NCBI RefSeq assembly: GCF_000283155.1
Contig: NW_004454178.1
Span: 23,470,937-23,534,936 of the forward strand
Reading direction: 5' to 3'
DNA length: 64,000 bases
Origin: Ceratotherium simum simum
Lineage: Eukaryota > Chordata > Mammalia > Perissodactyla > Rhinocerotidae
Position 1 is the stretch's first letter; each line of letters begins with the position of its first letter. The notes below the pieces were generated by a model. The model searched no databases and was not told where the DNA came from. It saw only the letters and a list, made by a program, of their open reading frames with translations. A program made the translations under genes and the position numbers. This document shows, in pieces, positions 35,195 to 47,293 of this stretch.

Positions 35195-35290
35195 CTATTT
35201 TGCCCATTTTACATGAAGAAATTGAGGCTAAGAGAGATGAATTACCCAAAGTCACATGCCAAGTGGCCAGGCTGGGATTTCAAGCTGTCT
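35195..35290 (-). mobile_element. MIR SINE remnant
   Basis: The order cccattttacatgaagaaat, gaggctaagagagatgaat, caaagtcacatgccaagtgg, then caggctgggatttcaagc is a clear reverse-strand MIR core. Confidence 0.75.
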
Positions 35291-35494
35291 TTCCAGTTCT
35301 GTGGGTCTGCTAGATCCTTTTCATGGAACCCACCTGTGGTTCTCTCCCTGCCTTGCATCTACTTCCTCTTATGCCACTTGATGTTGGCCGTGCTGAGAGC
35401 CGAGGACTGCTTCATCAGGAGGTGGGCAGGGTAGGAGCTGAAATGTGAGTTGGCCAACAGACAGTATCCAGGTTTGAAGGACTTGATGGTTTAT

Positions 35495-35765
35495 TTGACC
35501 TCACACACTGCTGGTGGGAGACGCATAGAATGTCCAGAAGTAGTATTAGCAGCATGTATCCAGAGTGCCAAAAATACTCGTTTTCTTGGACTCATATATT
35601 GAAAACTGCCCTAGTGTAATAATTCCAAATATTAAAAAGATATGCAAAAGTGTTGATTTATGGTCAAAAATTTGAAATCCGTCTAAGCAGTAGGGCAATA
35701 ATTTAAGCAAACTGAGGCACACTCTACTCTTTATGATGTTAAAAAAAAAAAATGAATCCAATTAT
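35495..35765 (+). mobile_element. Decayed L1 fragment
   Basis: Begins with the L1 landmark cacacactgctggtgggaga. Later words gtaataattccaaatattaa, gtctaagcagtagggcaata and ctctttatgatgtt suit an old L1M 3' region. Confidence 0.5.
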
Positions 35766-37170
35766 TTACCTTTTTGGCATTTGACCCTGGAGCAATGGGG
35801 ATAATATGTCACAACCAAATTACCTCTTTTTTCAGTCTGGGCTTCTGTATATCAGGTTTTCTTAAAGCTGGGGACACCATTGCTCTACTTTTTTAAACCA
35901 CATGATATCAGTAAATTAAGAGCAGGGATGTTCCATGAGGAAGCAGCCTTGTGTGTTTCTGGACCTTGAGTAGAACAAACTGACTGAACATAATCAGGAC
36001 CCTGGACAGAGCCCTCCCTGGACTTGGCTAACTAACGCCTGCCTTCTCTTCCTCAGACAGGACACCTTCTTGTGCTGCGGTCAGTAATTTGACTCCATGT
36101 GACTTGCAATAAAAACAGCTAAGTTTCTAAAGATGGGAAATTTACGTTTTCAAAGAAGAATCATACCTTTAATTAACTTGCCTATTTAATTAAGTTTTCT
36201 TCTAGACATGCTCCGCCTTTCCCCATCCTTCTCAGCCAGTGGAGCCTCCTACTGAAACATAATCTCTTTGTAATTTAGCAGCTATAAGCACCAAACTTGA
36301 GAAGTGGTTGTGGCTGATTATGTAAAAAGAGATGAGGCTGGAGAGAAACAGGAGTCTCTTGAAATGATTTCATTCCCACCTAACAGTACTGCTCAGAGCC
36401 CTTTCCATTTTTCAGAGTATGCTAGATTAATTTAAATTGTGTGCAACTTGCATTCAGCTGAATATCAGCTAGAGAACAGTTTGATTTTTGACACTTAAAT
36501 ATAAAATCCTGACTTGTACATCCTAACACATTCCTTCCTGGCATGTTCCCACACTGACTTCCTCAGGTTTCTGCCTCACTAGACCACACTACGTGTTCTT
36601 TGTTTCATCTCTCAAAATCAGGTGATGGTACTCTGTGCAAGCTGGCCATCAGGCATGAGGAAAAGCTAAAGGGACTTCAGGATGCCATTCCAAAGCCTAC
36701 CATAGTGGGCAAGAAGGGGGAGATGAAAAGATGATGATGGTGCAAAGGAAACGGTGTGTGTCAAGAGGTCAGAGTAGAGAAATGTGATTCGGGAGGGGGA
36801 CGATGTAAAATTGAGAGGAGGAGCAAGGGTGTTCCACCCATGGGCATGTGCTCTGCTCTGTGGGACGGACAGGAAGCTGGGACAACTCCCTCGGAGAAGG
36901 ACAGAAGATTCCAGGGTCCGTTGGTTTGAGGCATAGAACCAGGTCTTGGCAGGTGGCTGGAGGCCCAGGCAGCCACATCACCCCCTCAAACTCAACTTCG
37001 TGTCCCAAGTCTTGAGAACAGCCTTTTGCTTAAATTTCTGAGTGTCCCCAGGCCCCCTCCTGATCCTCCGCTCTGACACCATCCCGGCATCTTGCTAGAC
37101 TTGTCCAGTTGACTTTTTTGTCATCCTCATTTGATTGCTTTGTAGCATTTAACACAATGACTGCTCTCTT
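35766..37170. other. Intronic sequence, no recognised element
   Basis: Repeat-poor. The AT-rich segment at about 36090-36510 looks like single-copy sequence and could include conserved noncoding DNA, but I cannot test this here. Confidence 0.4.
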
Positions 37171-37171
37171 T

Positions 37172-37330
37172 TTTTAAAAAAACAGCTTCCTGGAGATAGA
37201 ACTCACATCACATACCCTTCACCCATTTAAAGTATACAATCAATAGTTTTAGTATATTCACAGATATGTGCACCATCACCACAGTCATTTTTAGAACATT
37301 TCATTGCCTCAAAAAGAAACCCTATACCCT
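37172..37330 (-). mobile_element. L1 3' UTR fragment, interrupted by an ERE
   Basis: The words cacatacccttcacccattt, aaagtatacaatcaatagtt and gtgcaccatcaccacagtca are the reverse strand of an L1M 3' UTR. It continues briefly after the ERE from 37582 (gaaaccctgtaccct). Confidence 0.75.
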
Positions 37331-37581
37331 GGGGCTGGCCTGGTGGTGTAGTGGTTAAGTTCACACGCTACACTTTGGTGGTCCTGGGTTCGTGGGTTTG
37401 GATCCTAGGCATGGAACTACACACTGCTCATCAAGCCATGCTCTGGCGGCGTCCCATATACAAAATAGAGGAAGATTGGCACAGATATTAGCTCAGGGAC
37501 AATCATCCTCAAGCAAAAAGAGGAAGATTGGCAAGAGATGTTAGCTCAGGGCCAATCTTCCTCACCAAAAAAAAAAGGAAG
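37331..37581 (+). mobile_element. ERE-type SINE, older subfamily, with duplicated tail unit
   Basis: Starts ggggctggcctggtggtgta. It has the A- and B-box regions and then two tail units in a row (gaggaagattggcacagata, then gaggaagattggcaagagat), each followed by gctcaggg and an atcttcctc-like word. Flanked by gaaaccctataccct (37316-37330) and gaaaccctgtaccct (37582-37596), differing at one base. Confidence 0.9.
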
Positions 37582-37596
37582 GAAACCCTGTACCCT

Positions 37597-38950
37597 AATT
37601 CGTGATCAAAACTTGTGCTTTTTTTTTAAGGCTTTACAAACATATTTCAGTAAGTTAATGGCTTCATGTAAATGAAGATCAAATTTCCTAAATTCTAGTT
37701 GATTCGGCTTCATTTACAGAGACATCTTGGTGGAGTTGAACATGGCCAGGTAGGAAACACTCTCCCCCAGATTTTCTCTCCGTTCTAGCCCCCTCATTGT
37801 CATCCTTTCCCCCCACTTTTGTGACTCAAGCCGGCACTGTGTTGTCTCTTCCTTTCCCCCAATACCTGTCATCTTCCTCAACCCCCTATTGTGTCCCCGC
37901 TGCCCCTTCCTCTGACACCGCACACCTCTGTGTGAGCACCGTATGCGGCAAAGGGGAACCGGACAATGTGCACGTCTCTGAAACATCTTCAGAGATTGGG
38001 ATTCAAGTAAACCTCCTCCTGTTGAAAGCTCCCGTCAAAGGGACTGTGAGAAGGGGCGAGGTTTTGAACTTCACTTCACACTCACCTTTTAACAGAGGCC
38101 GGGATGTTGTGATTTCCTTGGATGGCAGAGGTGGCCTGTTCTTTATTTACCAGCCTGCACATCTCTCTGAGCTTTACAGAGAACAGAGCCCTTATTCAAG
38201 ACCCAAATGAGCTTTATATTCCCAGCCGTGTTTCAAAGGAAACGGGTTTTAATTTATTAGCTCCTACAGTGACTTCATCTTGAATTTTCAGAATGGTCTT
38301 AGCAGCCCTCAACTGATCCACACTCACCTACCGGCACTAATAGCCCTGTCTTTGATCATTTTGAATTCTTTTAATACCAAAAAAGAAAGATTTTTAGCAA
38401 TAAATTATTCCTAATAGTGCCCAATGAGTAAGTTAGAGCATATGAGAAAGCAGAAAAGAGAGGAGGGCTAATGTGCATACACTGGTCCTTTTCCTTTTTT
38501 CTTAGAGGTGCATGCTTCTTATGAATATAGCATCTTAAAGCATTTTGTATCTTTAATCAACACCTAGGAAATTAACAGCCAGCCTTTAGGACCGTTAGCA
38601 GCTCCTCCAGACAGTGTGAGTGGCTCCCCGAGCAAATGCTTGGTGTCCCCTCTCCAAATCAAGCCCACCAAGGAAGAGTGGTGGGAGGTGTCCCTCCGGA
38701 GGGTCCACCACTCCCTGAAATACAGACTCCAGAGTCTGGACAAGGGCCTGGCGTCTGACCTTGGTGGAGGCTGGGGATGCACATCAGGAGGGCCAACAGA
38801 AGTAGTCATAGCAATAATAGTTGTTGCAGTCATAACACTTGCAAGGATGCAGCGCTCCTTTCCAGCACGGTGCAGAAGGACACCTCCCCCTGCAGATACA
38901 TTTCGAGACCCTTGGGAGCAGCGGGGCCATGGGAAGCACACGCACACGGA
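37597..38950. other. Intronic sequence, no recognised element
   Basis: No exon or repeat is recognised. The frames at 37797-38210 (+) and 38564-39049 (-) have no known domain and overlap frames on other strands. Confidence 0.4.
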
Positions 38951-38951
38951 G

Positions 38952-38964
38952 CCCCCCCCCCCCC
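38952..38964. repeat. C13 homopolymer
   Basis: A run of 13 C, directly before ggtctatttgaatat. Prone to sequencing-length error. Confidence 0.95.
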
Positions 38965-38979
38965 GGTCTATTTGAATAT

Positions 38980-39960
38980 CAGCCAGGATATCAAAACCCT
39001 GTCCGCACACCTGGCAGCGACGGCTCTCACCGAGGCGAGCTCCCTGCAACAGTTCATCAAAAATGGCCTAGCTAATGATCGGCTGGGCAGATAATCGGAG
39101 GAGAGTTAATTGTAAGGTTCGATATGGCATCTTGTCAGCAGAGATAAGTTGTCACGTTTTCCACTTGAGCTGAAACTAAATGATTGTAAAATAAGTTATG
39201 AGTGTCCTTGGGCCTGTCTGCCGGAATGATAGCTAAGAATACATTCCTGGCCCATCAGTCTCAAGCAGGCTGCTTGATATTTATGCGAACGGAATGTTAT
39301 TTTATTTCCCCTCTAGTCATGCTTGTCACCTCCCAGTGAAAAGTGAAGCTGCCTCTTGGACTCATACTTCATGTACCGAAGCCCAGAGAGCCTGCAGATT
39401 GTTATCATTATTGCTTGTATTATATATTTTTTGGGGTGTGCATTGAACATTGATGCCCGATTGGGAAGAACTAATGGCCAACATTGAGCGCGCAGGATGG
39501 CGGCGGACTGGCCCATCCCGGCTCAGCGCCACACGTCCCAGGGACTCCGAGTCCCTCCATCAGCGCTGGTTTAGATGTGGCGTAATGAGGCGCTTGCTTT
39601 TTTAATTTGGCGTGCCTTTTTTCTCTTCGCCTCTCCCCTCCCGTGTTTAACGCTGTCGACAGTCATCGTCTGTCCCAGTGCCCAGTAATTGATACAAAAT
39701 AAAATGCATGATTTGTATTCAGTCGGGAGGAGCGGATTGCGTTCCGTGGGCTGCGGCTGGAGCTCATTTACAGCGTCTGAGGCCGGGCTTTCGGGGCCTC
39801 CTCACTTTGAGGGATACCTTGTCAGGCTGGAGGAGTCGTCGGAAATGGGAAAGCACAGCATGGAAGCCTGGGACGCTTTGATTGCTCATATTTTAAACCA
39901 GGGGAATGTTAAACAACTTCTCTCAAAGGGGAGTTCTTAAGACCTGGAAGCCAGGGGCGT
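38980..39960. promoter_or_regulatory. Repeat-free block, possible regulatory element
   Basis: I recognise no repeat over about 1 kb. The block alternates AT-rich homeodomain-like words (agttaattg near 39103; gtaattgat near 39685) with CpG-bearing stretches (gcgcgcaggatggcggcgg near 39487; agcggattgcgttccg near 39730). Such islands in AGAP1 introns could be enhancers of this gene or of neighbouring developmental genes, but this is inference from texture only. Confidence 0.25.
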
Positions 39961-41270
39961 TAATATACCGGCACCGGGGTTTGGTACCCAGTTAACTAGA
40001 AACCGAAGCTTTCTCCACGTACCCCCACCCCACGCCCCCACCCCCAGCCTGGAGAACAGGCGGTACCTGCGGAGTCCTGTCTCCCGCCACGGCCTCCCTG
40101 ACCATAGGCCCGCCCCTCCCCGACCTCTGTCATCATTCGCCACCGTGCTCACCTTCTCTGTGGCACAGTGGGGGCTCCCTTGAGTTGTTGCTCCCCCAGC
40201 CAGGCCTTCTCACAGACATGCCACCTGGTCCTGGCACCTGGAGCCTCCTCTTGCTGGAGGAGCACTTCTTGCATTGGCAGCTGCCTGTCCTCACCCAGCT
40301 GTCCACTCCTGAGTGGTACCTGCTCCCCATGACCGCACCGTGGAGCATCTGGTTTCCCGGGTACTTGTATGCCTGCCCCCTTAGCCCACCCACCGCAGAC
40401 GCCCGACCTCTGAGTGGTGACAGCGCCGCCACTTGCCCTTCCTCCAGCAGGAAAGTTGGAGTGAAATTCCCGGGGCCTGGGCTGTAGAGTGTTGGCACGC
40501 TGACGTGGGCAGGGAGGAGACAGTGGAGAGGGATGGGGGCTCCACCCGCACCTGCAGGATGGCCTGGGAAGTCACTGCCCAGCTTGCTGTCTCTGAACTG
40601 GGACAAGGACGGTTCTCTGGGTGGGACCTCGGCCCTGTGAGCAGCACACCAGGCAGTGGACAGGAGTGCTTCGTGGACTCTGAGGAGCTTTGTGCACGTC
40701 ACTTACTTTATTCATACTTCTCCTTGTCTGAGAAAGAATTGATGGGGCTTACAACTGCCAAGCCTGCTTTCTGCTTTCATAATTGTGGTTGTTGCTCTCT
40801 CTATTACTGTGTGACAACCTTGTGTCATCCTAAAAGCTCGCCTCCCTCCCTCACTTCCTCCAATGGCCAGGTCAGGGCTCACGCTTCGCATTTTCTGTTC
40901 TCCCCACCCCTCCTTGCCCCGCTCCTGGGCCTTCTCCTGACTCAGTGGCACTTTGGTCTCCCTGTTACTCTCATTCTCCGGGTCCCGATGGCCCCAGCAG
41001 AGGTCCCAGAGTCACATCCCTATTGCTCAAGGGATGCCCTAGGGCCGGTGTGGCTGTGCTCATCCTGGTGAAGGTGGACGTGCACACAATTCCTCACCTT
41101 GCTTCTCTCTGCATGGAGGCGGCCTTGGGTTACGTATGTTTATACGTGTGCTCCCTGTAGATGTGACTCCTCCTCTTCATCCTCTGTTGAGTAGCATCGC
41201 CCAAGAAAAATCGTCTTCCATGAAGGCGTCAAGCAAGAAACGAGATAGGCATTCTTTCACTCATTAGAAA
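39961..41270. other. GC-rich intronic sequence, no recognised element
   Basis: The frames at 40133-40702 (-) and 40433-41071 (+) overlap and show no domain. No splice-flanked exon is recognised. Confidence 0.4.
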
Positions 41271-41279
41271 TTGGCTCCA

Positions 41280-41385
41280 TGGGGACAGGGATGTTTGCCC
41301 TTTTTCTCTGAGCATCCCAGGTGCTGGGACAGAGCTGGTTCACAGGGCAGAGTGCTCATGAAGTGTGTGTGGTGAATATAAGTCA
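41280..41385 (+). mobile_element. L2-like tail remnant
   Basis: The words ggggacagggatgtttgccc, ctgagcatcccaggtgctgg and gcagagtgctcatgaagtg resemble the L2 3' terminus. Confidence 0.4.
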
Positions 41386-42565
41386 TCTTTTAAGGGAGAT
41401 GTTTTCGCAGTGTAAATAGACTTTATTCATGGTCTTCATTGCTCACCTAAAAAGGTTCTAAACCATTGGAAACTTATGGCTGTGGTTTGATGCAGAAGCA
41501 CACTTGTGGTTACTTTCAAAACAAAGTCGCAAAGTTGGTAGCACTTTCCTATTATACACCGAAAAGCAATGCCATCCACCTTGTGAGCACCTCTTAAAGA
41601 CAGATCAACTCTTTATAAGATGTTATAACACAAAAACTCATGGGGCCCCCATTATTCATCCTGAATGTGTCTCAGGCTGTGTTCTGGTGGTGAGGTTGAA
41701 CAGAAGCCCTGCCTTCATAAGGCTTATGCTCTCTCAGGGAAGGTGTCCAGGGAACAAGGAAACAAACGCACGGGGGATGTAGTGTCACCACTTGGTGAGG
41801 CCACCTCGCAACGAGGAAGGGAGGGGCTGGACATGAGGCAGCCATGGGCAATGGCCAGAATGGGGAGCCCACCTTGGGGCTCCCTCCTTTGGCTTCTAGG
41901 ACCCCAGCTTCCTAGTTTCCCCCCTACCTGGCTAGCCTAACGCCTTACTGTGGCTTCCCGGCAAAGGAGGGAGCAATGAACTGTGTGGGGTGCTGCTGAG
42001 ACCGACACCATCCCACTGGGACTTGTCCGCTGATGAGGCTGTGGGGGCACGGGTGGCATCAGCAAGGGCATGGCAGCGGCTGGGGCTGCAAGCGGGCCTG
42101 GAATGGGGTCAGGCGGGGACAGCTGTGACCAGGCACAGGCGCCAAGGAGGGGAAGGGTCTGGGGGAGTTTCGCTTTAAAGAGGAGCAGAAATGAGATGGA
42201 AGCCGGGTGAGGGCATGGGCTTGGGGGGCTTTGTTAGAGATGGGAGATGATACAGTCATGCAGCACCTCAGATGAGGCCAGAGAGGATGTGATTGCTGGA
42301 GGCAAAGTCACTCCTAAGCAGACGGGCGGGCACAATCCAGTTCACAGGGGAGGGGCAGCTGTCACCAGGCGGGGCAAGGGAGGCCCAGAGTCCATGGGGA
42401 CCAGGATGGGGATGGGAAGGGGGTGCTCTCTTCTGATGGCTGCTCTGTTTTGTTTTCTCCTTCAGTGAAATGAGAAGTGAGGTCCTCAGGGGGGTGGAGT
42501 GAGGTGTAGGATGTTTGAGGAGGGTGGAGAAGGTGTAACTTGGCCTCTTGGAGAGCAGGGAATGG
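41386..42565. other. Intronic sequence, G-rich towards the right
   Basis: No feature is supported before the hairpin. From about 42.1 kb the + strand becomes purine- and G-rich, possibly an old unclassified repeat. Confidence 0.4.
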
Positions 42566-42569
42566 ATTA

Positions 42570-42640
42570 ACTCCAGGAGTGTAGTGGATTGAAGGGCAGG
42601 CTAGAGGTCAGTGCCCTTCAATCCACTACAGCTTTGGAGT
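42570..42640 (+). ncRNA. Pre-miRNA-like hairpin (candidate)
   Basis: A 71-nt fold-back. The upper stem is a perfect 19-bp match of tgtagtggattgaagggca (42580-42598) with tgcccttcaatccactaca (42612-42630), closed by a 13-nt loop. Below a 2x2 internal loop the stem continues for about eight more pairs: ctccagg at 42571-42577 with tttggag at 42633-42639 (two G-U), plus the A-T pair 42570/42640. Length, loop size and a small internal loop near the base suit an intronic microRNA precursor on the sense strand of AGAP1. I do not recognise either arm as a known microRNA. It could also be a mutational foldback or part of an old palindromic repeat. Expression is unknown. Confidence 0.3.
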
Positions 42641-43500
42641 CATAAAAATGAAAGAGGCCGGTTGGCTAGGCACCGTGGTCCTCCAGCTGGGCCTGAGTAC
42701 AGGCACAGAGCAGGTGGAGGGTGGAAATTATCAGTCAAGGTGCCGTGTCCCCATCAGGAAAGGTGGAGGAGAAGGTGTCAAGGGCAGAACCAGAGCTGCA
42801 CGTGACGTCGTCCCCACAAGGTAAGGAGAGAAATGGGGCGAGAAGCCGATTTCAGTCAGCGAAGACCAGATGGGGTCAAGAGGTTGCCCTAGGAGTGTGG
42901 GTCCTGGTGTAAGTGTGCTGGCGTGTGCACGGGGTGTGGGAGGTGAAAATAAGACCCAGGAGAGCCAGTTCCTGCTGGTGGCAGGCCTAGGTTAGGGCCA
43001 TGAGAGAGGATGCTGAGGCAGAGGGGGGGAAGGAGCTTCTTGCGGTCGAGGCAGAGGCCCGAGAGGCCAGGACCTGGAGAGAGGACCTGGAGAGAGCACC
43101 TAGGAGGAGCTGGATGTCATCACAAGTGGGGACGGGTTAGCCGCTGCTGAAATAGTCAGGGAACGAAGGGGCGGGACCTGGGGGTCAGTGGGCAGTGAGC
43201 GGGATCGCGGAGGGCATAAGCTTCAGAGGGGCTGGGGCTTGAGGGAAGAGGAGCGGGCTGCAAGCAGCAGGGAGATTGCCTAGCCCACCTGTGTGCTTTG
43301 TGGTGCGTGGAGGTGGGGTTAACAGTGCCGGCACCTGGGAGGTGTGTCCCCAGGGGAGGGCCAGGTTAGTGCCAGGTGACTCGAGCATTCTGAGAAGGTT
43401 ACTGGTGTGAGGGAGTTTGCACTGACAGACCGTAATTCCAGAGCAGGAGTTTGAGAGGTTGATGAAGAATAGAAGAGCAATTCTGATTCTGCAGGTTTCT
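42641..43500. other. G-rich intronic sequence, no recognised element
   Basis: Purine-rich text with a small tandem duplication of a 13-mer (aggacctggagag) at about 43069-43094. No gene is supported. Confidence 0.4.
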
Positions 43501-43507
43501 TGCTGTT

Positions 43508-43682
43508 GGCATTTTAGACCAGACAGTTCTTTGTGGTGAGGGCTGTCCTGTGTGTTGTAGGATATTTTTCAGCATCTCTGGCTTCTACCTACTCGATGCC
43601 TGTAGCGGCTCCACCCCTCTCAGTCTGATAACCAAAAATGTCTCCAGACATCGCCAGATGTTCCCTGGGCAGGGGTTCCCGC
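43508..43682 (-). mobile_element. MER3-type hAT-Charlie element (partial)
   Basis: Reverse-strand counterpart of the element at 20341-20562. Shared words include ggctgtcctgtgtgttgtag, cagcatctctggcttctacc, aaaaatgtctccagacatcg and gcaggggttcccgc. Ends are eroded and no target duplication was found. Confidence 0.75.
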
Positions 43683-44660
43683 TTGTGAGCCAGGGGATTA
43701 GTGGGGATAGATGGACTGGCCTTGAAGGATGCCCGAGGACAAGAAGGCTGTAAAGGTGCTGAGGGGCTTGGCTCTGATGGTGCCTTAGGGAAAGGAGGGT
43801 GTCATAACTTGTGAGTATTTCCTTCTTAAGATTGCCACCTAGCTACTTGCTTCAAGTGAGTGAGGAATTTTTCCCTGAACTACACATATTCCTAGATTCT
43901 CAGAAAACTTGGAAATGAGATTACCATGTCACTGTCAATTACTTTGGAAAAAGTTTTCTGCAGCTGGAAGGGAGGGAGGTATCTAGAAACAGACGTCACT
44001 TTGGTTTCCAGAAAGGTGAATTCTGAGCCATACACTGGTGAGTTTAAGGACTATCTCAGTAGGATTCTGAATTAGATTATTAAAGGAGTATTTTGTATGT
44101 ACATAGAAAAGAAAATTTAATTGTGATTTAATTGAACAGAGATAGTTCATTAAGGAGAAAAAATATTAAATGGATATCCTTTTATTGTATTAAATTGTCA
44201 AAAATATGTGTAAGTTTGGTACCCATCTAACCTTCAACAAAGTATTTGACAAGATTGTTGCGTAGTTTCTTTATAGGCAAGTTCAAAGGTATATGAGCTG
44301 GATGCAAAGACAGTATGACGTATCTGGGTCTTGTTCAGGGATCACTCTTAATAGCTTCCAGATGTGGATTGGCGAATCTGAAGATCTGAGGCTCTATCTT
44401 GACCCCACCCTGTTAAATATCTTTGTCATTGACTTGGATGGATATACAAAGGTGCGTGCTTAGAATAGCTAAGACAGTTGTGAAGGATAACAAAGTGTGG
44501 GGACTTGCCCTGCCATATAAGGTACCAAGATAACTTAGAGAGCCATAACACAAATGGATGAAGAGAGTATTGGAAAAGAATAGAGAGCCCAGAAACAGAG
44601 CCACCACACCTATATGGAAGCCGTTAAATGACTATATAGCTTATGTGTATATTCTGAGTC
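43683..44660. other. Intronic sequence, no recognised element
   Basis: AT-richer. Text at 44215-44600 has a faintly LINE-like texture on one strand, but I could not assign it. Confidence 0.35.
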
Positions 44661-44679
44661 TCTTAAAAAGCGATATTGG

Positions 44680-44901
44680 GGGGCCGGCCCCGTGGCTTGG
44701 TGGTTAAGTGCGCGCGCTCCGATGCTGGTGGCCCGGGTTCGGATCCCGGGCGCGCACTGAGGCACCACTTCTCCGTCCATCCTGAGGCCGAGTCCCACAT
44801 ACAGCAACTAGAAGGATGTGCAGCTATGACATACAACTATCTACTGGGGCTTTGGAGGGAAAAAATAAAAAAAAAAAAAAATCTTAAAAAAAAAAAAAAA
44901 A
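44680..44901 (+). mobile_element. ERE SINE, young subtype A
   Basis: Full-length, with gggccggccccgtggcttgg head, ggttcggatcccgggcgcgc B-box region, the gtccatcctgaggccgag marker and a long A-rich tail. Flanked by aaaaagcgatattgg at 44665-44679 and 44902-44916. Confidence 0.96.
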
Positions 44902-44916
44902 AAAAAGCGATATTGG

Positions 44917-46560
44917 TACACGCCTTAAGAACCGCTGGATAATGGAAGAGACCCAAGGATGTTTATGTTATAATGGTGCAGCCACTGTATGCTCAGCATT
45001 GTACAGCTCACTGGGGGGGAAAAAGAGCATGCAAGTTAGCTCCAGATAACTGACAGCCGAGTGCAGAAAGCCCCAACTTTAGGATCAGTAGGAGTTCAGA
45101 GATGTGAAATATTAGTTTGGGAGAGAACGTTACACCAATAGAGTGACATAAGGATTAAGACGCATAGTTGGGAGTGAACATGGTGCAGTGAATTGAGTGG
45201 ACACCTCAGGGTACAGAGCGACATAATAAAACCCCAGCCCTGCTACAGTGGAGGGCAGTTGTCTTGGCCTGTTCTCCTTATCTGCCTTCATGATTAGAGT
45301 TCAGCTCAATGAGGACAGGCATGGTCATTGTGACCACTGTTTTCCCATGGCCTGCCACCATGCCTGACACAGGGTGGGTTATTAACACTTAATAGTCAGA
45401 GAGGAGGGGGCCAGAGTGTGAAGACTTTTGAAACCTGGGCAGAAAATATTTGAAATGAACAAAAATATTGATTGTAAGGTTTCAGCACCAAATAACATGT
45501 ATAAGAGTTGCTTTAGGATCAGCTAACGATCTCTTGGACCCCTTAGCAACATCAGGCATCTTCTGAACCCTCTGAAATTGTGTGCAAATATTAATTAGAC
45601 TAGCCCTTTTTTCTGGAATATTTACAGTTTTCATCTGACATTCAGTGGGATCTAGTATTTTTAAAATATGTATAAGAATCACAACTTTTAGGGGATTCAT
45701 TCTGTAAAAGATGGGGACAACTTAAAAGGTGAAAAGCTAGAAGGAAGGAGACCTCCTGGAATTGGCCATGCAGTCCAAGCCTGGGGGTTTAGGATCAGAC
45801 CAAGGGTGAGCGTGGCTTAAAGGGAGAGCAGGTGGCAAGTTAGAGAGCAGTGCAAAAAAAGAAACGGTGACTTGGTGAATAAAGATTCATCTTAGAGTCC
45901 TGGCCTCCTCAAGGCAGGTGCCGTGTCTTATTTAAACCTGTATTCCCCCTGAAACTGCCACAGAACCAGCCGACGGGGGCTTAGGACTTCTTGCTGCACC
46001 TTGAATAAAGTTACCCAAGAGGATTACCAGATGTCTTGCCTAGGAGGATGGTAGTCTGGTGGAAATGGAAGGGTGTCAGTTTCAGGGGAGGGAGACTTGC
46101 AGGACAGTGAATTGTCACATTCCTGCAACTCTTTAAAATGATGAATGGTATTTCTGCAGCATTTTGTGAGCAAGTGTCCACCCACAAAGAGTGGACCTCG
46201 TTGACGCAGTCTAAGGGTCTTGTGCCCTCAGGTGCTGCCCAGGTTCTCCTGCAGAAGCTTTGGAGTGTCTCTTCACACCTCTCCCAGGAGAGGCTCCCTG
46301 AGGCCTTTCCTCTGCAAGTGATGGGTACATGGGAAGAAAGTTGACCCTTCTCACCGTGCAGGGATGGGCAAGGGATCGCTGGTCTTAGGACATCAGGAAG
46401 TTGCATCCTAGGGCATTTTTGGAACCATATATGTATCTAAAAAGATACCATAAGTTGTATATTTTTGTATTTCTCAGTATGCGATAAAATTTTCTAGAAC
46501 TGCATGAAATGAAACTACTTTAAATTCAGTTTGATTTCAAGTATCTTTATATTTGAAATC
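44917..46560. other. Intronic sequence with short L2-like pieces
   Basis: L2-like tails are visible at about 45265-45395 (gctcaatgaggacaggcatg; accatgcctgacacagggtg) and 45905-45970 (cctcaaggcaggtgccgtgt). The rest is unassigned. Confidence 0.45.
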
Positions 46561-46564
46561 ATGT

Positions 46565-47097
46565 TATCCTTCTGCTTAGAACCCTGCAGTGGCTCCCCAC
46601 TTCCCTCAGAGTAAAGTCAGGGTCCTTACAGTGGCCCGTGAGCCCCCTGGGGCAGAGCTCCTTCCTCTCTCCGATGCCATTCCCTACGAGTCTCTCCCAT
46701 CCTCACCCGCCCAACCACTCGGCTTCTCTCTGTTTCTGGAACACACCAGGCATGCTTCCCTCTTAGGGCCAGGTTCTGGCTATTTCCTCCTCCTCCAGTC
46801 ATCCACCTTCTCACTCCTTTCCCACCTTCAAGTCTTGGCTCAAATGTCACCTCAGTGAGACTACCCTGTCCACCCTATTTCAAATGGCAACCCCGCACCC
46901 CTGCCACCGCCTCCCCAACTTCTGAGCCTCCACGTGCTCCTTTTCTTTCTCATAACACTTACCACCTACTTCGTAAGTGCCACTAGGACAGGAATCTTCC
47001 TCTGTTTTTCTCAATGATAGATCCCAAGCATCTAGAAAAGTGGCTGGCCCACAGTAGGTGCTCAGAAAAATATTAGGTGAATGAATGAAATATATTG
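46565..47097 (+). mobile_element. L2 LINE 3' end
   Basis: Well-ordered L2 landmarks: accctgcagtggctccccac, cagagtaaagtcagggtcct, aagtcttggctcaaatgtca, cataacacttaccacctact, and the terminus cagtaggtgctcagaaaaat followed by gaatgaatg. Confidence 0.8.
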
Positions 47098-47293
47098 CAC
47101 GGAATTCTCTGTCTCTCAGGTTGCAAAGATGCTGCATCATGAAATAAAGAATTCTTAAGATTTGAGAGGTGTTTGGAAGATGTTTCTCCATCACTTTTTC
47201 AGTGTGCTTTTTTGTTCTGGTTGAATTGCGTGTTCATTCGTGGTCCTTTAGCACTATTTTGGTCTTCTCTTCGGTAAAGATAAAAACAGACAA

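Noticed and set aside
39480..39800. CpG island or alternative promoter
   Set aside because: CpG-bearing text is too sparse and is mixed with AT-rich sequence. No first exon, TATA context or initiator could be argued.
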